Source: Coniella vitis (Eukaryota > Ascomycota > Sordariomycetes > Diaporthales > Schizoparmaceae). From it: 64,000 bases of DNA. The notes beneath the pieces are model-generated. The model did no database searches. It worked only from the letters and a program-made list of their open reading frames with translations, and had not been told where the DNA came from. The position numbers and the translations under genes were made by a program. How positions within the stretch are numbered: position 1 is the stretch's first letter; every line of letters starts with the position of its first letter. Of the stretch, positions 35,020-47,149 are shown piece by piece. The stretch is taken from assembly GCA_011317545.1 (NCBI GenBank), contig WUJK01000011.1:1738724-1802723 (forward strand), read 5' to 3'.

Positions 35020-37386
35020 TCAACCAGACATCTTGCTCGGCATGGTTGAACTCGGAGCCCGACTCTGTCTTTGCTTTAGAAAAGCCTTGAAATTCTTGCT
35101 TCGCTCCGCTGGCGATTCCTCGACGCGCTTGCGAACCTGGGTCGTGTTAGCTGCAGGAGCCACCATATGTTGGCGATGATCGATTCTCGAGGTAGATGCA
35201 TCTAAGCCCAGCGAGGTTGCCTTGGCCTCGTCGCCAGTGGTCCTTCTGTTGGCAGGCTTGAATTTACTTGTCAAGTGACCAGTGGATAGGGCCTGATCTC
35301 CAAGGCTTGCAGCAGCAGGACGCTGCTTTACCGCTGGTAAGGTCGAAGCCCTTGTAGGTGGCTCAAATGCATCTTCCTCGCTGTCTTCGTCCTCGCCGCT
35401 ATCATGTGTCGAGGTGGGCAACAAGCTTTGGTATGCATGCTGCGCCCTCGCGTCACCAGAAGTGGCTGCTGCAAACTGGTTGTTGAGTCGTTTCTCCATC
35501 AGCGGGGGAGAAGAAGGTACGGGTCGCGACGGCCCAAGCAGATCATCTGAACCATGTGACAGCCGACTACCATTCAGACCCTTACTCTGCTGGGTTGGCG
35601 CACTTATTATGTGCTTTTGGGGCGCAGCGCTGGCTCCACTTGCTGTGTCGTCTCGCAAGGGCAAAGTCACATTCTTCTTCCGGTTGGACGTAGTGGGAGG
35701 CTGGGATAGCACGCGCTTCTTGCTTGATATATGTCTGTCGCTTGCTGCGGGCTTGCCTTGCATTGGCGTGGACTTGGCCCTGGGCGCTACAGGGCCCGGT
35801 GATTTAATGTGAAGCTCGGGTGAGAGCCGAGACTGTCGCTCATCAAGCTCTTCGTTTCCCTGCTCATCTGCGCTGGGAACGTCTTCCAATTCTTCATTGC
35901 TGGCTTCTGTATTCGAATCTGACGCCGTAGATTGGGAGTCACCGAGAGATCGCCTCACGGCGCGTGCTTCGTCGGCGTGGGTTGCTAGAATAGCAGCAAT
36001 GTTGTCTTTTCGGATAACGTGTTCAAAATACTGAATGTCTTTTGCGGTGTCGTTGTACCATTGAATCGCTGGCAGAATCTTGTCGACCTTTTTCCTGTCG
36101 CATTCGGATATGTACAAGAGGTAGTCGGATGAATGTGCCCGCACATAGTCGTCGTAGAGGAACTCTGGGATTTGTCGCTCACGTCGCAGCTGGTTCAAGC
36201 TGAGGCAGGCACTGACAAATTTCCTGCAATTTTCCGAGTAATCGGGATAGGTGGCCTTGTACACAGCGTAGGGTGTCGCATCCTCGTTGCCTCCACAGTG
36301 CGTAGGTTGCATTTGCTGTGTCAACGGCGAAGGCTTCTGGGCAGGTGGAGGATGGGTCAGTATCGACGGAATGCGGAAACCAGGTGATATCGCCTTTCCC
36401 AAGACCGTTGATCGCGACGGCGTGTTTCTTTGGCCGCCCTCCCAAGCGGGTGTCCAGCCGCTCAGATCCTGATAACTAACCGGATCGGACCTGGCTAAGT
36501 TCACGTCCTGGCGCTGCTGACGGGCTCGCTGCGATCTTTGAGGATTGGCCGAGGTACTTGTCATTAAATTGCCGCGATAGCTGCTGCGATTCTCGGGAAG
36601 CGGCTTCAAAATGGTCTTGTTAAGGTGGGCGGTTGACGGAAGGCTGGAAGGGCTTTTATCCCACCCTATTTCCTCCATGGTCCGCCGCTTCTTGGGAGCG
36701 TGTGGGTTGGTGCCTGCCCTGTCTGTACTTACAGGCAGCTGCGCAGATGGAGGTGTGGCATCAACTTTCCTTAAAGGTGGCACAACAGCCTGTGAGGCAG
36801 CCTTGTTGACTGGGGGTGATTGCACGGCCTGGCTCAAGAAGTCTGGGAGCTCCAACTCAAGGCCATCGCTATGAGGACCACCGCTGGCTGGCTCATCATC
36901 GTTGAACAATATCGGGTATCTGACTAGGGGTTGCTGATGTTGCCTTGGCAAGAGTGTATGCTGCTCCTCACTTTGTTCACTCTGTCCGGTCTGCCCGGTC
37001 TGTCCACTCTTTCCACTCTGTATACTCTGCCTCCCCTGGCAGCCCTGGCCAACCTGACCGCGTGGAGGTGATTGGCTCCACGAAACTTGGGAAGTGTTGC
37101 TGTCCGCAGGGCTCGAAGATCGCGAGGTTGGAGAGGTATGCTTGCCAGAAACCTCCCCGTCCCTGTTCGAGTCGGCTTGCAGTCTTGCGTGCCTTCTCGA
37201 GACTTGGTCTTTGATTTCCTGGAGAGCCTTGCTTGGCAAGTTCATCATGCCATACTGACCAGTCAGTTGCTGAGACCACGAACTCTGCTCATCTAGAAGC
37301 TTGCGCTGATCACTCGGAATCTGGAAGAAGCGGCGTTTGACGATGCGACGAGCTTGGACAAAACCATCTTCGTGATCCGAAGCCAT
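35020..37386 (-). CDS. hypothetical protein with one conserved-looking helical domain
   Basis: Single exon, 788 residues, mostly disordered and rich in Ser/Gln/Pro. A probably structured N-terminal segment (RRIVKRRFFQIPSDQRKLL) is followed by low-complexity GQ/SGQ units (about residues 120-145). A likely folded helical domain lies at about residues 370-475: TPYAVYKATYPDYSENCRKF, LYDDYVRAHSSDYLLYISEC and IQYFEHVIRKDNIAAILATH. The tail is basic, with KSKNFKAFLKQRQ-like sequence near the end. Probably nuclear by composition, but I recognise no family. The promoter region is shared with divergent FAB1. Confidence 0.7.
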   Translation of the reverse strand: MASDHEDGFVQARRIVKRRFFQIPSDQRKLLDEQSSWSQQLTGQYGMMNLPSKALQEIKDQVSRRHARLQADSNRDGEVSGKHTSPTSRSSSPADSNTSQVSWSQSPPRGQVGQGCQGRQSIQSGKSGQTGQTGQSEQSEEQHTLLPRQHQQPLVRYPILFNDDEPASGGPHSDGLELELPDFLSQAVQSPPVNKAASQAVVPPLRKVDATPPSAQLPVSTDRAGTNPHAPKKRRTMEEIGWDKSPSSLPSTAHLNKTILKPLPENRSSYRGNLMTSTSANPQRSQRARQQRQDVNLARSDPVSYQDLSGWTPAWEGGQRNTPSRSTVLGKAISPGFRIPSILTHPPPAQKPSPLTQQMQPTHCGGNEDATPYAVYKATYPDYSENCRKFVSACLSLNQLRRERQIPEFLYDDYVRAHSSDYLLYISECDRKKVDKILPAIQWYNDTAKDIQYFEHVIRKDNIAAILATHADEARAVRRSLGDSQSTASDSNTEASNEELEDVPSADEQGNEELDERQSRLSPELHIKSPGPVAPRAKSTPMQGKPAASDRHISSKKRVLSQPPTTSNRKKNVTLPLRDDTASGASAAPQKHIISAPTQQSKGLNGSRLSHGSDDLLGPSRPVPSSPPLMEKRLNNQFAAATSGDARAQHAYQSLLPTSTHDSGEDEDSEEDAFEPPTRASTLPAVKQRPAAASLGDQALSTGHLTSKFKPANRRTTGDEAKATSLGLDASTSRIDHRQHMVAPAANTTQVRKRVEESPAERSKNFKAFLKQRQSRAPSSTMPSKMSG

Positions 37387-38451
37387 GATGGGGTTTTGGC
37401 TTCAATATTACAATCAAGACAGAGCTTGTACTGGAAGGAGGAGCTGGACTTCTAGCACAGAACTCGCAAATGGGGAACCTGGACCCTTTGGAGGCGTAAA
37501 GAGAGAAAACGCGGTTGCGACAATGCGAGTGCAGTTAACTAGCAGCGCGTCTCGTACACGGGTCGCGATCCCGTTTGGGAGGTGCCCCTCTGCCCCTGTA
37601 CATGCGGTAAGTACTTACCCCTGCTAGCATGACCCCTCTTGCCCATTCGAGCCCTCTGTAGCCTGGCAGCCTGGCAGGCCTGGCATGACGACAGCGCCCT
37701 GCAGACCTCAGCCAGGCCCAGCTTACAACCGCTGTCTGGATAGTGGCCGGTCCAGGCGTCTTGCTCACTATGCTCAGCATCCACAGAGCCATTAGTGGAA
37801 GCATTCTGGCAACGGCGATGCCGTCTGGTGTTCTAGACACTGATCGGCATTTTGGCTCACTGGCACTCTGCGAGCCTTTGTCGAACCCAAACTCTACGCT
37901 CGCTGCCCGGCTGGGCAACGACGATATCGCAACTTCGTCTGGTGCCAACGCATCCGCCTTGCCACCCTCTCTTCCCACACTCAGCCAGCCGAGTGCATAC
38001 GCGCCCATTCATTACCCCGCCAGCAATGTCGTCGAGCCACAAGAAGTTTCTGTGTCCGTTGTAGCATACCACACATTCTCTACTCGCCCATTCGTCATAC
38101 GGTAGAGATACGCAGTAGTCGGTACGCAGTCAGCTTCGCGCTCTCTTTTGCCCTTCTCGTTCTGTCCTGTTCTGTGATGTGCTGTTCTCGTCCTCCTCAA
38201 CCACTGGCTCCTTGTCAGTCTCCTGTCTCACCACCTACGTCAGGCCGCATCGTCGATATTCGTGGGTTGGCTGACGCTCTGTTGCTTCTCTTGCTAGGCA
38301 TCCTCTGATGGACAAACAAACGATGAACGCCCGTCCATGATTTCCTTCGAGTCGACTTGATGCGTACGTTGCGCATCACCTTGCACAGGCTGTGAGCAAG
38401 TCACAACGACACAGTGGCGCATCTAGTCGTCTGTGGGCGCAATAGCTAGCT
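37387..38451. other. divergent promoter region, unknown protein / FAB1
   Basis: 1065 bp. Includes a palindromic GGTAAGTACTTACC at 37607-37620 and pyrimidine-rich sequence upstream of FAB1. A tRNA-like T-arm at 37555-37575 was examined and rejected. No gene is seen. Confidence 0.5.
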
Positions 38452-41400
38452 ATGGAGCCCAGCACGCCTGTCCGATCATCCATGCCTCCCTCCATCATCT
38501 CCGTCGAAGACCTCCACTCCCGCCGCCAGTCCTTTAATTCCATTTCCACCGTCTCCCAGGTGGAGAAAGAGCAGCTTGCGCAAGCCCTCGATAAAATACA
38601 CACCTCAGCCAGCCAGTCCGACGTCCTAACTACCTTTAACGACTTTGCGCCCCCGCCTGTCTCGCTCCCCGTCGAGAATAGAGGATCTCCTACCGAACTT
38701 GTCCATCATGGCATTAGCGGTTTATATAGTCGTCTCAAGGAGGCAGTTGGCGCCGGTGCAAAGGCTCCCGTCTCCGAATCTGAGTTGCTGGATAGACTTG
38801 AAAACGACACTAGAAAAGGCAAGGCCCCAGCCACGCCGTCGCTTCTGTTAGCCAGGACCGATGGAACATCAACCCAGGTCTCCGAATACTCTCAGCAACC
38901 AGTCTCCTCAAGCGCATCTGTCATTCTGCCAGATGGCTACTCGCTGGCTCCTCATTCACCCAAAGCACCATCAGTTGCGACAACCAGCACGGCAAAGAGC
39001 GTACCGAGTCTACCCAAGATTGTCAAGGCGGGTGCTCCCGCGGTAGCCGATACGGCCGTGGCACCGGTCACGGTGAGCGCATTCAAGGATGACGACGGAC
39101 GAGGTGTAGCGAACCGAACCGAGGAAAATGGCAGGCGGGCATTCAATCTGCCAGAGCTTAGAACAACCAGCGCCTCTCGAAGCTCCAGTATCTACGACCC
39201 CAGCGACGCAAGGCATATTGGCGATAGGGCAACGGACTCGCGCACTTCGCGACGCCAAGAGTCCTTTAGCCGCGATGGTAGCTCTGATACTGCTCTTAGT
39301 CCAACTAGGACATCTGCTACAGCCAACAGTGGCTTCCGAGGCCATGCTCCCCGCCCATCAGCAGACAGTCTGAGAAAGCCGGCTGTTATAGATCGCATCA
39401 GCCGTTCCAGGACATCTGTGGAAAGGCACTCTCGATCGTCCTCCCTCGAAGGCAAGGCCGAGCCAAGCCCGATCAACATGTCAGCGCATGGCTCCGTGCA
39501 TCACGAATCCTTCCATCACAACGAGAAACCCGAAAAGCTTTCATCTGGAGGTGTACGAATTCCTGGCACGAGGGCGGTCGACGGTCCAGGGACTGTGAAT
39601 AAGACTTTAGAAGCGATGAGAAAACAGGTTCTTAGCAAAGAATTCTGGATGGCCGACGAGACAACCAAGGAATGCTTTCAATGCGGAGCACCATTTTCGG
39701 CATTTCGAAGAAAACACCACTGTCGAACCTGTGGCTGTATTTTTGATTCAAAGTGCACATCGACTATTTCCGGCCAAAAGTTTGGCGTCTCCGGCAGCCT
39801 GAAAGTCTGCAAAACATGCCTCGCTGTCATCAATAGTAGATATGAGGGCGACTCTGATGATTCTGATAACGACACATACTTACCTGCTATCTTCAGGTCT
39901 AACCCGCTCAGACAGATACAGGTTGGCAAGGCGAAAATAGAAGACGATACGGCAAGCATATTAGAAAGGGCCGAGGAACCCGAGGCTAACAGAATGGCGT
40001 CGGCGCCCATGATGGCTATTCCGGCCACGCGCAGAATTACAGATGCCAATCGACGTTCCGCCATCCTCGAAATTGATGCTGCCCCCCAGTTGAGCAGACC
40101 GAGCTCTTCCAGATCTCTACGGTCCTTGGCATCAGGCAGGCCGCAGTCGGCCGGTCACAGGCGTCACCACTCCAAACACAACCTTTTGGGACGACTCAAG
40201 GGCTCTCCTGCGCAAGATGACTCTGCGCCTTTTCGCAAATCAGCCAACGAGGAATTGCAACGAAAGTCTAAGCTTCCAACGTTCCATGACGACAACATTA
40301 TTGATCCTGAGTTAGCTCCCTATATGTCCGAGGGATCCAGCGGCGATGAGCAGCAAATGAGCATTTTTGCTACAATGAACACCAGCGACATTACCCCATC
40401 CAGTCTTGATCCCGATAAGTCGAATTTCGGACCCTTTCTCAGCAGCAACCGCAGGCATAGAGTCCTTCGAGGGGAGAAGAGCATCAGTGGCTTAAGCATG
40501 GTGTCGCGTGCACAAGATGACGCACCTGTCAGCATCATGAGCCATGGCAGACCAGCTCGTCGTAGGAACATGAGCACTACAAGTCAGACGGGGTACCACA
40601 TGCGGTCTCCTAGACCACGGTCCGGCATTTTCAAAGGACCGACAATGTCGGTCGAGTCTCTGGCGGTTTTTGAACCCGGCACCCCCATTGAGCCAACGAA
40701 ATTGGTCAGAAGCAGTTCTCTCCGGCAAAAGGCTGCGGTGAATCAGATCCTCCCAGAAGCCAGTCTACAGCATGTCAAGAAGCTCTTTGGTCAGCTGCTC
40801 CAGGAAGCAGAGGTTCCGAATCCATCGGCATGGGAGAGAGCCATGGTCCCTATTCTCATCCGTTGCGCAAGCGATGTGGATCCTGACACACGAGTAGGCG
40901 ACTTGATGGATATCCGTCATTATGTGAAGCTCAAGAAGATACCCGGAGGCAAACCTGGTGACACTAGCTACGTCTCCGGCGTAATATTCACGAAGAATCT
41001 TGCGTTGAAAAGTATGCCACGACGGATAGCCAACCCAAGAATTGTCATTGTGTCCTTCCCCATCGAATACCAGCGCCACCAGCAGCAGCACTTCATGAGT
41101 CTGCAACCTGTCATTGAGCAAGAAAAGGAATACTTGCGTATGGTGGTCAACCGTATCATCAACCTCCGCCCGCAAGTGCTGCTCGCGCACAAGGCAGTGT
41201 CTGGGGTTGCACTGCAATATCTGTCAGAAGCAGGCATAGCTGTAGCTTACAATGTCAAGTTGGCAGTCATTGAAGCTGTATCACGATGTGCCAAAGCAGA
41301 CATTATCGAATCTCTGGACATGTTGGTCCTACCCCCACAGGTTGGCCAGGCAGGCGGTTTTGAGGTCAAAACCTATGTCAACAATGATTTTCCAGGGCGC

Positions 41401-44400
41401 AAAAAGACATATATCTTTATCTCTGGTTGCAACATATCTCTAGGGTGCACCATTGCGCTGCGTGGTGCTAATACCCAAGTGCTCCATCGGATGAAGCGAG
41501 TCATTGAATTCATGGTGTATGTTGTGTACAACTTAAAGCTGGAGGCAGCATTGCTGCGCGATCATCTGGTATATATGGGATCAGATCCAGATGTTCTTCC
41601 AACACCGACCCCATCAAGGTTCGGTGCTGAACAAAGTCTTACTACCTCCAATATCCTTCAGAGCAAGGCTATGATCGATACTACCAGCCAGGCTGAAGAT
41701 TTGACAGTGGACAGCAGCCAGCACAGCAGCCTAGGCAAGTCCGATGCAGACTCAAAGGCAGAGGAAGAGTCTACGATTGAAGCAGTGCACCCTCCCCCAC
41801 CTGAAAAGACAAAGAGCATGCTCTCCCTGCACTCGATTCATTCAGGTCATGATGCCCATGTGCCAGAGGACTTGCCTGCCCCTCAATTTTACAGCGACAT
41901 GGTTGCCAAGTACGAGACAAAGATCTTGTCAGCTTCGCCGTTTGTCAAGTTCACGCAACCTTACCTGTTGATGAAAGCTCGTGAGCAAGAACGACGGCTC
42001 GTCCATCTCAAACGGCTCCGCGATCAAGATGTCATTGAGGAACAAGGGGATAATGAAAAGGCCAAGCCGCAGAAGTTCCAACTCATTAAACCTGAAATGG
42101 TTCACGAGATTGGCCAGAAAGCCCCCCGACAAATCATGGAGATTCTGCATGCAGTCCACGATGCAGAATATGACAAGGCTCTTTACAATTACCAGACCCA
42201 GACGCGGCAATGGGAGAATTTCATCGCCGGGGCTTTGGATCTCTTCGACCCGTACTCGCATCAGAACATTGTGGTTCTATACTCTGTTATTTGCACAGAA
42301 ACCAAGATACCGTGTTCCGAGCCTGGGTTGATTGCGTTCGGCTTCTACCATGATGATCCTGATGACAACATGGACCCAGATTGCACGCTTGGACAATACA
42401 TTGAGGATCTCTGTGGGAGTGCTGATTCCATCTGTCATGCGAATGGATGCGACCGACAAATGGCCCAACATCATCGTACATATGTTCACGATGAAGCCCG
42501 CATCACTGTCTTTATTCAAAGAAACTCGCCTCCACCCTTCGACCCCGCTATGCTACGCAAGGACGAGCTGCCCCTGATGGACGACGGCGACGAGGAGGAT
42601 CCCATCTATCTGTGGAGTTATTGCAAAATTTGCAAGAAAGATATGGGTTTCGGTATGCTCTCAGATATCGCTCGCAAGTATTCCTTTGGCAAATACCTTG
42701 AGCTCTCGTTCTGGGGTAGGGGTCTCAAATGCTGGCCTGATCTCGAATGCCCTCACGATTACCAGAAAGAACACATCCGTTACTTCAATTACAATGACAC
42801 CTCGATGCGCATCCACTGGGACCCAATCGATCTTCTTGAGATCATCGTGCCACGCACTCGATTGACCTGGAAAGTTGATCGCGATCTGAGACTCAAAAAT
42901 GGCATCTTCACCAAGTCAGAAGAGCGTTGGAATCGTTTCATGAATTCTGTCAAGGCCAGACTCAAGTCTATCCGCATCGATAGCGTGCTGCCTGAGAAGG
43001 CTGACAATTGCAAGGCTGAGGTTGAGCGACTCACAAAGAAAGCCCACGAAGACCAGCCTCGTCTCATTCGAGAACTGCAGTCCACATACATCAACTCAAA
43101 ATACTATGAAGTTATCCCTCTTAACGCTGTTATCCGTACGATGCTCGAAAGAGTAGAAGACTGGAATTCGGCTTTTGCTAAGTTCGAGGCGGACTTTTTG
43201 TCTGACAAGGACGTCCGACAGTTGACCATCATCCAGCTCAAAAAGATATTCTCAGATAACGAATCCAAAGAGTCGTTGCCGGCTTCTACCGACGGTACGA
43301 GCATTGCTTCTTTGGACACGGACGAGAAAACTACACCACCATCCAGTCAGCCTAGTGCGGCCGAGGGTGACCTTGAAAAGATGCAAAGCGAGCCAAACTT
43401 GCCGTCCACAGACCCTACCAACCAGGAACAACCAGTCAATATCGAAGCGCCAATGCTAGATCAGAACGACGCTCCCGGGCGAAGCAGCCAGCCCGAAGAA
43501 GACGAAGGGCCGCCGTCCGTCGTGGCAGCGCCTGAACCTACTTCCACCGAGACTGGAGTGACTGCTCAGGAACTGCCTGCTAAGCCCGAGATCCCCGGGG
43601 AGGGGTTTGGTAAAGCCGAAACGATTGATGACTCGGCTACAGAGGTTGCGCTAGCATCCAGCACAGAAGAGCTCAAGACACCCATAGAGCGACCGCATCC
43701 TGCTGATGAAGAAACTGCCCCGGCGCCCACTGAAATGTCCGCAAAAGGCATGGGCCCTTTACAACCAGCAGTACCGTCGCGTAACCATTCTCGCCATGCG
43801 ACGTTACGACAGGACTCGTCATTGTCACTGACCGAAAAGGTTGAGCAAATACGGCGCCAACAGCAACAGGAGCAGCAGAAGCAACAAGTGGCATCCATGT
43901 CATCCGACGGTCCGGGTTCAAGTGGCCGATCTGAAGCCAATAGTGACGTACCCCAGCGTGGGGTACAGCCACGACGGCCAGGAATGACTGGTCCACCACC
44001 CATCACTCGGTCCATTACACAGCCCGTTGGTGCTATTCCACGGTCCACGCCAGGGCCGGGCAAGCCGCTCCCTGTACTGCCTCCAAAGAGTGCCGGAATT
44101 GCTGTTATTGAAGGAGAATCACGGCGACTCTCCACCGCCGATTCCACCGCCTCTTTTAAAAGCGACAAGAGCACACGTTTCGTTCCGGGAATCAAGCCCA
44201 AAAAGCCAATATCCTCCATTCCCAGATACTCATACAAGAAGAGGGATACCGCCAAGGTGTCAAATCTAGCCAAGCATTTCGAGCAGCTGAGTCGGGAGTT
44301 TGAAAAGGAGCGCATTCGGGATCGTAATAAGAGAGCCGCCAAACTCCAGCCTTCCCGATCTTTTATGCCACGCACTTCGGCGAAGGCTATAGTGGAAGTC

Positions 44401-46139
44401 TACGAAGATGTGGATCAGGCTGTGCAAGAGCCAGGGCCGTCGGACGATGATCATCTGCTTGATGTTTTACAGGATATTCCAAGCTCCATAGAAGAACACT
44501 TGCCCCAACCTGATGCTTCTGTCTCTGCTGACAAAGCGGGATCGGTTGCCGATCTCGAGGAGAACGGCGCTGACGGCGTGACTGAAGCGCCCTCGCAGCC
44601 TGGTGAAGACAAAGAAGCTGAACAAAGACCTAGGAGCCAAGGTGGCTCTGATGACGAAGGTGAGGGCGCCATGAGTGATGTTGAAGGGTCTGTCAGCGAG
44701 GACATTCAAGACGTACAGGGCACCATCACGCCCATCCTGGGCCCAAATGGCGAATCACTGGCACTGCACACGCATCAAAAGACGAGTTTGATGAAAATGC
44801 TCACGACCTTTTGGAACGAACGGTCTGCCAGCGGCTGGCCACAGCTAGACTACCCTTTTAATGTCACGGACCACATCTTCATCGACTCGGACGTCATTGT
44901 CAGGGAGGATGAGCCGAGCTCCCTCATCGCCTTTGCTCTGGGCTCAGAGGATTACAAACTCAAGCTTAACGACATCCAAAAACAGTGGAAGATGACACAA
45001 CATGTGGATGGCGATGGTGATGTGCCCAGCGAAAGCAAATTCAGTGGGCCGTCTGATTCCGAGGCCGCCATCAGCGAAGAGGAACTCGAAAAGAGCCTGT
45101 TGCGTGCGACAGGTACCCATCTCAAGTACCAGTTTACCGAGGGCTCATGCAAGATGCTTTGCAAGATCTTTTATGCTGAGCAATTTGACGCTCTTCGCCA
45201 AAAATGCGGTGCTGCAGATCGCATTGTCGAATCCCTTTCGCGTTGCCTCAAGTGGGATTCGAAAGGTGGCAAGACAAAGTCTGTTTTTCTAAAGACGCTT
45301 GATGACCGGCTGGTGATGAAGTCTCTCTCACCGATTGAGACTTCTGCCTTCTTACGCTTTGCACCTGCGTATTTCAACATCATGGCTGAGGCACTGTTCC
45401 ATGATTTGCCGTCTGTTATTGCCAAGATGCTGGGGTTCTACCAGGTAATTATCAAGAACCCGGCCACAGGTACAGAGATTAAATTGGACCTCTTGGTCAT
45501 GGAGAATTTGTTCTATGACCGCTCGCCAACACGCATCTTTGATCTAAAGGGATCTATGAGGAACCGCAAGATCCAGTCGACGGGTGAGCAGAACGAGGTG
45601 CTATTGGACGAGAACATGGTTGAGTATATCTACGAGTCGCCGTTGTTTGCGAGGGAGCATAGCAAGAAGCTGCTCAGGGCTTCTGTAAGTACCATGCCTA
45701 CGTTTCTTTTACTGCTATTTGCTATCATCTCCTTTTACTCATGAACAATTCAACCCTACAGGTATGGAACGACACTCTTTTCCTCGCACGGCAAAACGTA
45801 ATGGACTACTCGCTCATGATTGCCGTGGATGAGAACCGCAAGGAACTCGTCGTGGGCATCATTGATTGCATCCGCACGTATACCTGGGACAAGCGTCTCG
45901 AGTCATGGATCAAGGACCGCGGGTTTGCGGGCGGCGGCCGCAACAGACCGACTGTTACATCACCCAAGGAATACAAGTCGCGCTTCCGCGAGGCCATGGC
46001 GCGGTATATCCTCCAGGCACCCAATTGCTGGCACCATTTCGGTGTACTGCATCCTGGAGGGGGCGGGCCCGGTGGCATGAATCCTGCTGCTTTAAGGCCT
46101 GCCATGGCGCAGATGACGAGGTTTGACGGGGATGCTTGA
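38452..46139 (+). CDS. FAB1: 1-phosphatidylinositol-3-phosphate 5-kinase (PIKfyve)
   Basis: Makes PI(3,5)P2 on endosome and vacuole membranes, controlling vacuole size and membrane recycling. Exons 38452-45684 and 45762-46139, phase-0 intron of 77 bp (GTAAGT...CTACAG); 2536 residues. The FYVE zinc finger is at about residues 406-456, with paired cysteines and RKHHCRTCG for PI3P binding. The CCT-like Cpn60/TCP1 domain is at about 816-1036 ([20 protein letters not shown]). A Cys-rich region follows at about 1310-1470. The PIPK kinase domain runs from about 2113, with activation landmarks [13 protein letters not shown] (residue 2363) and, in exon 2, [20 protein letters not shown] then [18 protein letters not shown]. 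Long disordered Ser/Pro and Glu-rich linkers separate the domains. The frame is intact over 7.6 kb. Confidence 0.96.
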
Positions 46140-46766
46140 AATGCGTATTCTTATGACTTGAAGAGAAATTAAGGCCGGTGGAGAGGAGGCAGATGAGTGA
46201 TTGCCATGGTGATACAAAGGCTGAAGTGTTAATGCTCCTGTTTCATTGCGTTTTACTCTTTTGTGCCATTCTTGGTGTATTTTTGGTTTCAGGACATTGC
46301 ATTGCGTGTAAAAGGCTTGGGGGACTCGTTGTTTTCCCCCCATCTTTCCCCCTGTTTTTTTTTCTTCTTGCATGAAATGCCCATGACGCTTGTATATGAC
46401 CGGCGGTGTTGTTTGTTGTATTGTCTGTTGTATCAATATAATGATGGATTCAGTGAATACGCATTGGTTTTGGTTCCTGATGCGAAGCGAGCGAGCGAGC
46501 AAGAAGGTTTTTGTCCCTCTTATTGTTTTAATCACTCAAGTCATGATGAATGATTGCCTATACAAGGAAAATGCTGTGAAATAACCGGGCACTAATTCTG
46601 TACATGATGTGGTGAAAGAAAGTGGAGGCATCAATTTTTTATTTTTATCTTTTTCCCCTTGGAGTCTGTATATAGCGAGAATTGTTCATTGATATAGTGT
46701 TTCTGAATAGAGTCTTTGCACCTTGTGCGAAGGTATTCAAGGTGAAGATAATATACGATAAAGGTA
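46140..46766. other. FAB1 3' flank up to the transposon
   Basis: 627 bp of normal base composition holding the FAB1 3' UTR, including GCGAGCGAGCGAGC at about 46487-46500. Composition changes abruptly at the transposon end. No gene is seen. Confidence 0.55.
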
Positions 46767-46774
46767 TTGGTTAT
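46767..46774. repeat. left 8-bp target-site duplication
   Basis: TTGGTTAT directly before the left inverted repeat; the identical 8 bp follow the right inverted repeat. Eight bases is the hAT superfamily hallmark. Confidence 0.93.
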
Positions 46775-46790
46775 CAGGGTTGGAAAATTA
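46775..46790 (+). repeat. left terminal inverted repeat
   Basis: CAGGGTTGGAAAATTA, the exact reverse complement of the right end. The CAGGG start resembles many hAT termini. Confidence 0.95.
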
Positions 46791-47149
46791 GTTAGTACTT
46801 TTAGTTTTTAGTTAGTTATTAACTAACTAAGGTCTTTTTTAGTTAGTACTAACTAACTAAAGAAAAATAAAATACTAACTAAAACTAACTAAATATAAAA
46901 AAAGTACTAACTAAAACTAACTAAAAAGAAAATTTCTCTAACTAAAACTAACTAAGACTAACTAACTTAGTTACTAACTAACTAAATATACTAAAAGAAA
47001 AAGAAATAAAAAATTCTTTTTAATAAAAAAAAGAAAAGTATTAATAAAAAATAGAAATAAAATAGAATAAAATAGAAGAAAATAGAAGAAAATCTATTTA
47101 AAATATATAATAAATCCTAAACCTATTTACTCTTTATTATTATCTATTT

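Noticed and set aside
37540..37580. tRNA-like T-arm (ACGGG-TCGCGAT-CCCGT) upstream of FAB1
   Set aside because: No matching acceptor stem or D-arm A-box at the right distance, and the loop does not fit TTCRANY.
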